DNA of 64,000 bases from Flavobacterium sp. HTF (GTDB lineage: Bacteria; Bacteroidota; Bacteroidia; Flavobacteriales; Flavobacteriaceae): contig NZ_QETH01000011.1 of the NCBI RefSeq assembly GCF_003105115.1, positions 1-64,000 of the forward strand, in the 5' to 3' direction. Shown here piece by piece: positions 56,342-64,000 of the stretch. Made by a program: the position numbers and the translations under genes. The number at the start of each line of letters is the position of its first letter. Position 1 is the stretch's first letter. The notes beneath the pieces were generated by a model. It saw nothing but the letters and a program-made list of their open reading frames with translations. It did not search any database and had not been told where the DNA came from.

Positions 56342-59300
56342 TTACTCCTCAAACAATTCCATCAATTCCAGCGCCCGTTTGATCGACTTCACATTATCAA
56401 AAGTCAGTAGCAAACGTAATCCGTTTACGGTTTGTTTTTCTTTCATTTTACAAAGACTGCTTTGCTTTTGAACAAAATTTAAAACCTTTCTGAACTTAGC
56501 AGACTGATAGTAATCAGATTGCTGATCGGATACAAAATAACCGATCATTTTCCCTTGTTTCAAAACCAATTTCTCGATTCCGACACGGGTGGCGATCCAT
56601 TTTATTCGGATACTGTTTAATAATGAAATGGCTTGTTTTGGTAAAGGCCCGAAACGGTCGATCAGTTTTTTCTCGTATTCCTGTAAACCGGCTTCGTCTT
56701 TTATCGCGCCCAATTCGTTGTATAAAACCAATCGTTCCGAAACGTTATTGATGTATTCATCCGGGAATAAAAGTTCGAAATCGGCATCAATCTGAATGTC
56801 TTTTACATATTCTTTAGTATCGATATCATTTTCCTCAGGATATAAATCTTTGAATTCGTTTTCCTTTAATTCCTCAATCGCTTCGTTCATGATTTTTTGG
56901 TACGTATCAAAACCAATTTCATTGATGAAACCGCTTTGTTCCCCACCTAATAAATCTCCTGCTCCACGAATTTCAAGGTCTTTCATGGCAATGTTGAAAC
57001 CGCTTCCCAATTCGCTGAATTGCTCCAAAGCCTGAATACGTTTTCTCGCATCTTCGGTCATGGATGAATAAGGCGGACAGATGAAATAACAAAATGCTTT
57101 TTTATTGCTTCGCCCTACCCGGCCACGCATTTGGTGCAAATCTGATAATCCGAAATTATTGGCATTGTTAATGAAAATCGTGTTGGCATTTGGAACGTCC
57201 AAACCGCTTTCAATGATGGTTGTGGCAACCAAAACATCAAAATCTCCGTTCATGAACCCTAACATCAATTCCTCCAATTTAGCACCTTCCATTTGTCCAT
57301 GACCAATTCCGACTCTTGCATTTGGAACCAAACGCTGAATCATTCCGGCCACTTCTTTTATATTTTCGATTCGGTTATTTATAAAGAAAACCTGTCCGTT
57401 TCTTTGAATTTCATATGAAATCGCATCACGAATGATCTCTTCATTAAAACCAACCACATTTGTTTCAATCGGATAACGATTTGGCGGAGGTGTTGTAATT
57501 ACCGATAAATCTCGAGCCGCCATTAACGAAAACTGAAGCGTTCTCGGAATTGGCGTTGCTGTCAATGTCAGCGTATCCACATTCGCAGCAATGGTTTTTA
57601 ATTTGTCTTTTACGTTAACTCCAAACTTTTGTTCCTCATCGACAATCAATAAACCTAAGTCTTTAAAAACGACATTTTTGTTTACCAATTGATGTGTTCC
57701 AATGACAATATCGAGTTTTCCTTCTGCTAAATCTTTTAAGGTTTGTGCCTTTTGTTTTGCCGTTCTGAATCGGTTTAAATAACCAATGGAAACCGGCATA
57801 TCTTTTAATCGTTCCGTAAAAGTTCTATAATGCTGATAAGCCAAAATCGTGGTCGGAACTAAAACGGCGACTTGTTTGCTATTATCAACAGCTTTAAAAG
57901 CAGCGCGAATCGCAACTTCCGTTTTTCCAAAACCAACGTCACCACAGACCAAACGATCCATTGGGCGATCACTTTCCATATCAGCTTTTACTTCTGCTGT
58001 CGATTTGGTTTGATCGGGCGTATCTTCATAAATAAACGAACTTTCTAATTCGTTTTGCAGATAACTATCCGGCGCAAATTGAAAACCTTTTTCTAAACGA
58101 CGTTTAGCATACAATTGAATCAAATTGAACGCTATATGTTTGACACGCGCTTTGGTTTTTTGTTTTAAAATTTTCCAGGCGTTCGATCCTAATTTATAAA
58201 TTTTCGGAGGCGTTCCGTCTTTTCCGTTGTATTTGGAAATTTTATGAAGCGAGTGAATGCTCACATACACAATATCATTATCGGCGTAAACCAGTTTTAT
58301 GGCTTCCTGCGTTTTACCTTCGACCTGAATTTTCTGCAGTCCGCCAAACTTTCCGATTCCGTGATCGATATGCGTTACATAATCACCTACAGAAAGTGCG
58401 GTTAATTCTTTAAGCGTAATATTCTGCTTTTTAGAATAACCGTTTTTGATATTGAATTTATGATAACGCTCAAAAATCTGATGATCTGTATAAGCGGTTA
58501 TCTGATTTTCTTCATCAATAAAACCCTGATACAAAGGCAAAACAACGGTATGATATTGTTTTCGGATATTCTCTGAATTGGCTTCGTCTAAAGTTTCAAA
58601 AATATCATGAAAACGTTTGGCCTGCGTTTCATTCGAACAGAACAAATAATTTTTATATCCTTTAAAATGGTTGTCGCTCAGATTATTCAGCAATAAATCA
58701 AATTGTTTGTTGAAAGATGGCTGCGGCTGAATATGAAATTCGAATTTTTTAGTGGTTTTGAAAATTGGTTTTGAAGCCAATTCTACAATCGAAAAGTCTA
58801 ATGCCCTTTTTATAAAAGAAGTCTGATTTAGGAATAATTGCTCTGGTTCGGCATGTTTTATTTCTTTTGAAAGTTTCTCAAAAGCCTCTTCTGCCCTGGC
58901 AAATTGTTTGTCTAACTGACTAAAAAGTCCGTCGGTGTTTTGAATGAAAAGAACGGTTCTTTCAGCAATATAATCTAAAAAGCTTTCGCGGTTTTCCTGA
59001 AAGATCTTGTTTTCAACATTCGGGATAATCGTAATTTTTTTATGTGTTTCGACAGAAAGCTGCGTTTCTACATCAAAACTTCTGATGCTGTCCACTTCAT
59101 TTCCGAAGAATTCAATTCGGTAAGGATGATCGTTTGAAAAAGAAAACACATCGACAATTCCTCCACGAACCGAAAACTCGCCGGGTTCTGTAATAAAATC
59201 GACTCTTTTAAATTCGTATTCAAACAAAACTTCGTTGATAAAATCAATTGAAATTTTATCGTTTAAAGCGACTTTTAAAGTGTTTTTATCCAATTGCTGA

Positions 59301-59707
59301 CGCGTAACCACTTTCTCAAAAAGAGCTTCGGGATACGTAACAATTATGGCCGGTTTTTTTCGGGAATTGATTCGGTTTAAAACTTCAGCACGAAGTAAAA
59401 CATTGGCATTATCGGTTTCATCAACCTGATAAGGGCGACGAAAAGATGCCGGATAAAACAGAACGTCCTGCTCGCCAATCATTTGTTCGAGATCGTTCAG
59501 ATAATATGCTGCTTCTTCTTTATTGTCTAAAACAACCAAAAATGGCAATTCGGTTTTCTTAAAAACACTTCGGATAATAAATGAAACTGCTGATCCTAAC
59601 AATCCGCTAAGATGCATTTTTACCTGATTCTGCTCTAGTAATTGTGTGGCAATCTGCTGTGCTTTTGGCAAATTGTCATACGTAGTATATAAGGCGTTTT
59701 TACTCAA
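56342..59707 (-). CDS. mfd: Transcription-repair coupling factor
   Basis: Pushes stalled RNA polymerase off damaged DNA and recruits UvrA. The 1121-residue protein has the UvrB-like N-terminal domain, the RNA-polymerase-binding CarD-like domain (about 430-500, VGDYVTHIDHGIGKFGGLQK), the RecG-like helicase core with Walker A GDVGFGKTEVA near 587, DEEQ near 687, TATPIPRTLQFSL and QMRGRVGRS, and the TRCF C-terminal domain. Length is normal. Its start overlaps the stop of the upstream lipoprotein gene by 8 nt. Confidence 0.97.
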   Translation of the reverse strand: MSKNALYTTYDNLPKAQQIATQLLEQNQVKMHLSGLLGSAVSFIIRSVFKKTELPFLVVLDNKEEAAYYLNDLEQMIGEQDVLFYPASFRRPYQVDETDNANVLLRAEVLNRINSRKKPAIIVTYPEALFEKVVTRQQLDKNTLKVALNDKISIDFINEVLFEYEFKRVDFITEPGEFSVRGGIVDVFSFSNDHPYRIEFFGNEVDSIRSFDVETQLSVETHKKITIIPNVENKIFQENRESFLDYIAERTVLFIQNTDGLFSQLDKQFARAEEAFEKLSKEIKHAEPEQLFLNQTSFIKRALDFSIVELASKPIFKTTKKFEFHIQPQPSFNKQFDLLLNNLSDNHFKGYKNYLFCSNETQAKRFHDIFETLDEANSENIRKQYHTVVLPLYQGFIDEENQITAYTDHQIFERYHKFNIKNGYSKKQNITLKELTALSVGDYVTHIDHGIGKFGGLQKIQVEGKTQEAIKLVYADNDIVYVSIHSLHKISKYNGKDGTPPKIYKLGSNAWKILKQKTKARVKHIAFNLIQLYAKRRLEKGFQFAPDSYLQNELESSFIYEDTPDQTKSTAEVKADMESDRPMDRLVCGDVGFGKTEVAIRAAFKAVDNSKQVAVLVPTTILAYQHYRTFTERLKDMPVSIGYLNRFRTAKQKAQTLKDLAEGKLDIVIGTHQLVNKNVVFKDLGLLIVDEEQKFGVNVKDKLKTIAANVDTLTLTATPIPRTLQFSLMAARDLSVITTPPPNRYPIETNVVGFNEEIIRDAISYEIQRNGQVFFINNRIENIKEVAGMIQRLVPNARVGIGHGQMEGAKLEELMLGFMNGDFDVLVATTIIESGLDVPNANTIFINNANNFGLSDLHQMRGRVGRSNKKAFCYFICPPYSSMTEDARKRIQALEQFSELGSGFNIAMKDLEIRGAGDLLGGEQSGFINEIGFDTYQKIMNEAIEELKENEFKDLYPEENDIDTKEYVKDIQIDADFELLFPDEYINNVSERLVLYNELGAIKDEAGLQEYEKKLIDRFGPLPKQAISLLNSIRIKWIATRVGIEKLVLKQGKMIGYFVSDQQSDYYQSAKFRKVLNFVQKQSSLCKMKEKQTVNGLRLLLTFDNVKSIKRALELMELFEE

Positions 59708-60308
59708 CTTTAGTTATATTTTGATCTATTGGCGGTGCAGAATTTGGTATTGCACGCGCTGTGTCTAACATTCTTAAAAAATCTGCTTCTCCTTCTTCTT
59801 TTGGAATCTTGGCTTTCTCAACAATTTTATCCATTTGTCTTTCTAATGAAACCAGCTCTTTATTTATTTCGCCAATTAAAAAAGTTACTTTATCGTCTGG
59901 TATTTGATTCAAATGAATAAACAGGTCCAGCATTTTGACTTTGGTAATCAAAATTGAAATCCTGCTTCTTATCTGAGGCTGATTAAATTGTGACGGAATA
60001 TTATTGTTTAACAGAATTGCTTTCTTTGAAATCGCTGTTGATTTTTTCTGAAATGCTCCTATTGTTTTCTTTGGTTTCTCTCCGATCTCCTTCAAGAAGT
60101 CACGCCATTCTGACCATTGTCTAAAATTTTGTTCAGAAACTTCATTAATTGGCTCGTCAATAAAAATCCAGGCTTTATTAATATTATTGAAGATTTTCTC
60201 ATTCTTTTTAGCTACTTTTTCATTTTCAGCGCGACGTCGTTCATCTTCACCCTGACATGAATTCAGTACAAAAATTAAAAGAAGAAAAAGAGATATTTTA
60301 TATTTCAT
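59700..60308 (-). CDS. Lipoprotein of unknown function upstream of mfd
   Basis: A 202-residue lipoprotein (MKYKISLFLLLIFVLNSC, lipobox cysteine at 18) with a highly charged, mainly helical mature part; DERRRAENEKVAKKNEKIFN may be a short coiled coil. No family recognised. It shares a promoter with mfd and overlaps it by 8 nt, so the two are translationally coupled; a functional link to repair is unproven. Confidence 0.78.
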   Translation of the reverse strand: MKYKISLFLLLIFVLNSCQGEDERRRAENEKVAKKNEKIFNNINKAWIFIDEPINEVSEQNFRQWSEWRDFLKEIGEKPKKTIGAFQKKSTAISKKAILLNNNIPSQFNQPQIRSRISILITKVKMLDLFIHLNQIPDDKVTFLIGEINKELVSLERQMDKIVEKAKIPKEEGEADFLRMLDTARAIPNSAPPIDQNITKVE

Positions 60309-60326
60309 TTGTAAAACATTAAGCTA

Positions 60327-60334
60327 CAAAGTTA
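60327..60334 (-). promoter_or_regulatory. -7 element TAACTTTG of the lipoprotein-mfd unit
   Basis: The minus strand has TAACTTTG 19 nt before the lipoprotein start; no good -33 TTG was found. Confidence 0.5.
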
Positions 60335-60422
60335 CAAAGTAAATTTACAATTACGAATTCTGATTTTAGCTATGTATTACATAGATTTAACATATTTGCC
60401 ATGAATAAGGGTTTTTAAAAAG

Positions 60423-60495
60423 TTTGCCACGAATTGCACTAATTATCACAAATCTTCGATCAAAACTTAAAATAATTACTGCAATTCGTGGCAAA
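60423..60495. repeat. Palindromic repeat, GCCACGAATT family, copy 3
   Basis: TTTGCCACGAATTGCA (60423-60438) and its exact complement (60480-60495) enclose 41 nt. It lies in the divergent gap between the lipoprotein-mfd unit and the threonine dehydrogenase gene. Confidence 0.8.
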
Positions 60496-60605
60496 TAAAA
60501 CTTTTATAACTCATGTTTCAATTCGGGATAATCTAAAAAACAAACTTCATTATTGTTAAATTTATAATTTAAGCTTCTGAAAAGTAAAATTATTTGCGAA
60601 AACGT

Positions 60606-60613
60606 TATATTTG
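60606..60613 (+). promoter_or_regulatory. -7 element TATATTTG of the threonine dehydrogenase gene
   Basis: Perfect TAnnTTTG 19 nt before the ATG at 60633. Confidence 0.6.
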
Positions 60614-60632
60614 CAAGACTAAAATCTACTAA

Positions 60633-61571
60633 ATGAATCCAAAAATATTGATCATTGGCGCTTGCGGGCAGATCGGGACGGAACTTACCCAAAAGCTTCG
60701 TAAGTTATACGGAACAGAAAATGTAATTGCTTCTGATATCCGAAAATTAAATACTGATGTTGTAAATTCAGGTCCGTTTGAAGTGGTCAATGCTTTAGAT
60801 TTTAATCAAATCGAACATCTTGTTGAAATACATAAGATTACGGATATTTATCTGATGGCTGCGCTTTTATCTGCTACAGCTGAAAAAAACCCTGCTTTTG
60901 CCTGGGATTTGAATATGAATTCTTTATTTCATGTTTTGAATTTAGCTAAGGCTAAAAAAATTCAGAAGATTTTCTGGCCATCCAGTATTGCGGTTTTTGG
61001 CCCCACAACTCCAAAAGAAAATACGCCTCAATATACTATTATGGAGCCTTCGACAGTTTACGGAATTAGTAAACAAGCGGGTGAAAGATGGTGCGAATAC
61101 TATCATAATATTTATGGTGTTGATGTTCGCAGTATTCGTTATCCTGGTTTAATTAGCTGGTCTACACCTCCCGGCGGAGGAACAACAGATTATGCTGTTG
61201 ATATTTTCTACAAGGCTATTGCCGATAAAAAATATGAATGCTTTTTATCTTCTGAAACCAAAATGCCGATGATGTATATGGATGATGCTATCGAAGCCAC
61301 TATCAATATTATGAAAGCTCCGGCTGACGAAATCAAAATCCATTCTTCTTATAATTTAGCGGCAATGAGTTTCACTCCTACCGAAATTGCTGCCGAAATC
61401 AAAAAACATATTCCGGAATTTGAGATTACTTATAACCCTGATTTCCGTCAGAAAATTGCGGACAGCTGGCCGGCAAGTATTGACGACAGTTCGGCAAGAG
61501 AAGACTGGAACTGGAATCATAAATTTGATTTGGAATCAATGACAAAAGATATGATTGAGCATTTGAGTTAA
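60633..61571 (+). CDS. L-threonine 3-dehydrogenase, short-chain (SDR) type
   Basis: Oxidises L-threonine to 2-amino-3-oxobutyrate with NAD. The 312-residue extended SDR has the nucleotide motif GACGQIG at residues 8-14, the catalytic Y143-x-x-x-K147 (YGISK), PSSIAVFGP and YPGLISWSTPPGGGTTDYA, the pattern of the UDP-galactose-epimerase-like threonine dehydrogenases known from Flavobacterium and related bacteria, unrelated to the zinc-containing E. coli Tdh. A 2-amino-3-ketobutyrate CoA ligase is not seen nearby. Stand-alone gene. Confidence 0.9.
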   Translation: MNPKILIIGACGQIGTELTQKLRKLYGTENVIASDIRKLNTDVVNSGPFEVVNALDFNQIEHLVEIHKITDIYLMAALLSATAEKNPAFAWDLNMNSLFHVLNLAKAKKIQKIFWPSSIAVFGPTTPKENTPQYTIMEPSTVYGISKQAGERWCEYYHNIYGVDVRSIRYPGLISWSTPPGGGTTDYAVDIFYKAIADKKYECFLSSETKMPMMYMDDAIEATINIMKAPADEIKIHSSYNLAAMSFTPTEIAAEIKKHIPEFEITYNPDFRQKIADSWPASIDDSSAREDWNWNHKFDLESMTKDMIEHLS

Positions 61572-61616
61572 ATCAATAATCTGAGTTCAATTATTACTCT
61601 AGGTTTATAAAAAAAA

Positions 61617-61752
61617 TTGAATAGCATCCAACTTTAGTTGGATGGAAAAATAAAATTACAACAAAAGGGCTTTAGCCAAAACTGTAACGGTTAGGCTAAA
61701 GCCCTTTTCTATTCCAATCTTATTCCTCCAGCTAAAGCTGGGGGCTATTCAA
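61617..61752. repeat. Compact nested-palindrome element with terminal inverted repeats (MITE/REP-like)
   Basis: TTGAATAGC (61617-61625) and GCTATTCAA (61744-61752) bound a 136-nt unit. Inside are three hairpins: ATCCAACTTTAGTTGGAT (61626-61643), a perfect 15-bp stem AAAAGGGCTTTAGCC/GGCTAAAGCCCTTTT (61663-61677 and 61694-61708) and CCAGCTAAAGCTGG (61728-61741). The word CTTTAG/CTAAAG recurs in all three. No reading frame is present. Confidence 0.75.
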
Positions 61753-61771
61753 AAAACTTTACGTCTTAAAA

Positions 61772-61811
61772 CAAAAAAAGTCCCGTTTATTAATTTAAAC
61801 GGGACTTTTTT
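61772..61811. terminator. Terminator between threonine dehydrogenase and M1 peptidase genes
   Basis: AAAAAAGTCCCGTTTA and TAAACGGGACTTTTTT make a strong stem with A and T flanks on both sides, so it can stop transcription in both directions. Confidence 0.85.
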
Positions 61812-61828
61812 TTATTCTTTTTTGAAAA

Positions 61829-63715
61829 TTACTTCACTTCAAAAACATTATTTCCAGGTTTAATATCAGCCATTAATCCGCTTGGATCGATGATGATTTT
61901 TTTGATGGCTGTTTTGTTTTTATCAATTGTAAAACTGTAGTTTGACTGTGCCCAGGCCCAATCATCCAAAACAGTTCTTTTTACATTTGGGTTTGGATTT
62001 GGTTTAATGAAATTCATCATTCGTAACGGAATGTAGAACGTTTCAGACGTTCCGTCTGTATATTGTACTGTCAAATCAATTGGCATTGGCATTCTGCCAA
62101 TTCTTTCTAAAGTAACTGTTGTTTTCCCTGCATTATCAGCAACATTTTTAATTCCGTAATCAATTGTATTGGCAGTTTCTGCCCAATCAATCAAATACCA
62201 GTCTAATTCTGCACCTGAGACTCTTTCTGCCGTCCTTTTGATATCGTTTGGAGTTGGATGCTTAAATTTAAAATCATTATAATATCTTTTTAAAGTTGCA
62301 TCTAAATTTTCCTGCCCGATTACATAAATCAATTGAGATAAAAAGATGCTTCCTTTAACATAAGATGAAATACTGTAAGGTTTGTTTTCATCATAACGAT
62401 CACCGTGAGTCGTTTGCGGTTGTTCTTTTCCTGAATTTACTAAACTGTAATAGGTATTATAATTTCCCTGAAAAGGATTCACTACTTTTTTATCACCTTC
62501 TAACTCATTTAATGCAGCATCTTCTATATAAGTCGTAAAACCTTCATCCATCCATGGGTGTTTGGACTCGTTAGTTGCCAAAATATGCTGGAACCAGGAA
62601 TGTCCTAATTCGTGTGTTGCAGTTCCTAAAATCCCTTTAAGAGTTCCGTTTCCTAAAATTAAAGTACACATTGCATACTCCATTCCGCCATCTCCGCCCT
62701 GAATAAAAGAATATTGTTTGTATGGATAAGCCCCCACTTTTTGATTGTAAAAATCCATTACTTTCACCATTAATGGTTCTAACTGTTTCCAGTTTTCAGC
62801 AACTTTTGGAGTGTTTTTGTAAAAGAAATGCAAATCAACATCATTTGGTCCTTTTACAATATCATGTGCATAATCTTTGTCTGCAGCCCATGTAAAATCA
62901 TGAACGTTTGGCGCAATAAAATGCCATGTCAGTGTTTTTGTTTTTTTAGGGTATGTAACCGTTACACCTGCATCCTGGTAACCGTGACCAATAGAATTTT
63001 TATCCTGAAGATATCCGGAACCTCCAATTGTATATTCCTTATCGATTGTAATTTTTACATCAAAATTACCCCATACTCCGTGAAATTCCCTTGCAATGTA
63101 TGGATCTGCATGCCAGCCTTCAAAATCAAATTCAGCTAATTTTGGATACCATTGTGACATTGACAATTCAATTCCTTCCGAATTATTTCTTCCGGAACGG
63201 CGAATCTGTACCGGAACCTGTCCGTCAAAATCTAAAGTAAAAGTAGTTTTTGAATTTGGTAGAATTGGCTTAGCCAAAGTAACTTCCAAAATCGTCCCTG
63301 AAGTTCTTGTCTGAGCTGTTACACCATCTTGTTTTAAATTCGTAATTTTTAAAAATCCTACCTCATCCGGTTTCAAAGTTTCAATTCGGCTTTGTTTGAT
63401 TTCTTTTCCGGTTGCATCTTTTACTTTACTTACCATTCTTCCGTCTGGATCTTTAATAGAATGCAGACGTGCGTCCATTTCACTTCCCGGCTGAAAAGCA
63501 TTTGGAAACAGATGATAGAATACTTTTCGCAAAGTATCAGGAGAATTATTGGTGTAAACCAATTCTTGTTTCCCTTTGTATTGATAGTTTTTTACATCCA
63601 TCGAAACCTCCATTTTATAATCGGCATGTTGTTGCCAATATGGAGCGCTTTGTGCGAAAGCTGAGTTTAAACCCAAACTCAAAAAAGAAAGTAGAATAAT
63701 TTTACGCATATTCAT
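61829..63715 (-). CDS. M1 family metallopeptidase (aminopeptidase N-like), exported
   Basis: A 628-residue secreted zinc peptidase. Signal peptide (MNMRKIILLSFLSLGLNSAFAQ), N-terminal beta domain (about 22-230), GGMEYAMC as the substrate-binding G-x-M-E-N-like motif and zinc site HELGHSWFQH near residue 367 with the third ligand Glu in DEGFTTYIEDA. It probably digests peptides in the periplasm or outside. The T-rich hairpin at 63720-63752 lies directly before the start codon, with no room for a separate promoter downstream of it. Confidence 0.92.
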   Translation of the reverse strand: MNMRKIILLSFLSLGLNSAFAQSAPYWQQHADYKMEVSMDVKNYQYKGKQELVYTNNSPDTLRKVFYHLFPNAFQPGSEMDARLHSIKDPDGRMVSKVKDATGKEIKQSRIETLKPDEVGFLKITNLKQDGVTAQTRTSGTILEVTLAKPILPNSKTTFTLDFDGQVPVQIRRSGRNNSEGIELSMSQWYPKLAEFDFEGWHADPYIAREFHGVWGNFDVKITIDKEYTIGGSGYLQDKNSIGHGYQDAGVTVTYPKKTKTLTWHFIAPNVHDFTWAADKDYAHDIVKGPNDVDLHFFYKNTPKVAENWKQLEPLMVKVMDFYNQKVGAYPYKQYSFIQGGDGGMEYAMCTLILGNGTLKGILGTATHELGHSWFQHILATNESKHPWMDEGFTTYIEDAALNELEGDKKVVNPFQGNYNTYYSLVNSGKEQPQTTHGDRYDENKPYSISSYVKGSIFLSQLIYVIGQENLDATLKRYYNDFKFKHPTPNDIKRTAERVSGAELDWYLIDWAETANTIDYGIKNVADNAGKTTVTLERIGRMPMPIDLTVQYTDGTSETFYIPLRMMNFIKPNPNPNVKRTVLDDWAWAQSNYSFTIDKNKTAIKKIIIDPSGLMADIKPGNNVFEVK

Positions 63716-63719
63716 TTAA

Positions 63720-63752
63720 ATAAAAAAATGGAAGAGCCGCAACTCTTCCATT
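63720..63752 (-). terminator. Terminator or attenuator between the S8 and M1 peptidase genes
   Basis: AATGGAAGAG and CTCTTCCATT (10 bp, 6-nt loop) followed on the minus strand by T7 and then, within about 10 nt, the M1 start codon. Confidence 0.8.
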
Positions 63753-63771
63753 GGATTAGTATGTTATTTTT

Positions 63772-64000
63772 TTATTTTTTTGACATTTTTTCAGCCATCA
63801 ATAAAGCATTATAAGCATTTACCATTTTTGCCGTTTTAGACGATTCAGCAGAAGAAACCGCAACTGGTTCTTGGTCCGGATTTGGGTTTTCGCCCAAAAC
63901 TACCATTGAAGGAAGCAAAACTCCTGAATCCATCAAAATGTGTTTTACCTGAGATGCTTTTAGTTTTGGATAATAAGAACGAATTAAAGCAGCAACTCCG
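63772..64000 (-). CDS. S8 (subtilisin-like) serine peptidase, 3' part only
   Basis: An open frame enters at the window end and stops at a TAA at 63772-63774, giving 76 codons. The visible C-terminus starts GVAALIRSYYPKLKASQVKH, the helix that follows the catalytic serine in subtilases (normally S-G-T-S-M-A-A-P), and ends MAEKMSKK. The catalytic residues are outside the window. It lies upstream of the M1 peptidase gene on the same strand, separated by a terminator-like hairpin. Confidence 0.8.
   Translation of the reverse strand, partial: GVAALIRSYYPKLKASQVKHILMDSGVLLPSMVVLGENPNPDQEPVAVSSAESSKTAKMVNAYNALLMAEKMSKK

Overview
The window reads as chromosomal DNA from a Flavobacterium-like member of the Bacteroidota. 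Supporting signs are the AT-rich base composition, Bacteroidota-type promoters (a TAnnTTTG -7 element, often about 17-22 nt downstream of TTG), SusC/SusD pairs, type IX secretion (T9SS) sorting domains at the ends of secreted enzymes, a FecR/ECF sigma pair, a SDR-type threonine dehydrogenase and very A/T-rich intergenic palindromes. No rRNA, tRNA, CRISPR array, transposase or prophage gene was seen.

Layout. 1-5060: truncated lipoprotein gene, a small outer-membrane barrel gene and the 2-oxoglutarate dehydrogenase genes sucA-sucB. 5100-9920: an iron/siderophore-type uptake unit (TonB-dependent receptor, two small membrane proteins, a PepSY membrane protein). 9946-14020: MORN-like secreted protein, TlpA-like thioredoxin lipid/envelope protein, aspS and a cold-shock protein. 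14120-27613: a complete 14-gene complex I operon nuoA-N, in which NuoG is only 343 residues and lacks the large molybdopterin-fold domain. 27690-31982: a Bax-inhibitor-1 family protein and a large secreted family 1 pectate lyase behind a palindromic promoter. 32002-41000: mixed housekeeping and accessory genes, namely an ALDH7-type aldehyde dehydrogenase, a secreted class II cyclic-nucleotide phosphodiesterase, a tail-to-tail toxin/antitoxin-like pair, 3-hydroxyanthranilate dioxygenase, a secreted endonuclease/exonuclease/phosphatase protein, a serine hydrolase with an altered active site, an LD-carboxypeptidase, YraN and an ACT-like protein.

40960-56263: a starch/maltodextrin utilisation locus. 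An ECF sigma factor and its FecR anti-sigma are followed by a SusC with an N-terminal STN signalling domain, SusD, a SusE/F-like binding lipoprotein, a lipoprotein alpha-amylase, a GH97 alpha-glucosidase and a modular T9SS-exported alpha-amylase with starch-binding domain. Together they would bind starch on the surface, cut it there, import the oligosaccharides and finish hydrolysis in the periplasm, with uptake itself signalling to transcription.

56270-64000: mfd with an upstream lipoprotein gene, threonine dehydrogenase, an M1 peptidase and the 3' end of a subtilisin-like protease gene. This part and the nuo operon carry many intergenic inverted repeats, which fall into at least four recurring families and include one compact element with terminal inverted repeats that looks like a MITE or REP unit. 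The most unusual items are the convergent toxin/antitoxin-like pair, the short NuoG, the LacI-type palindrome on the pectate lyase promoter and the repeat families.
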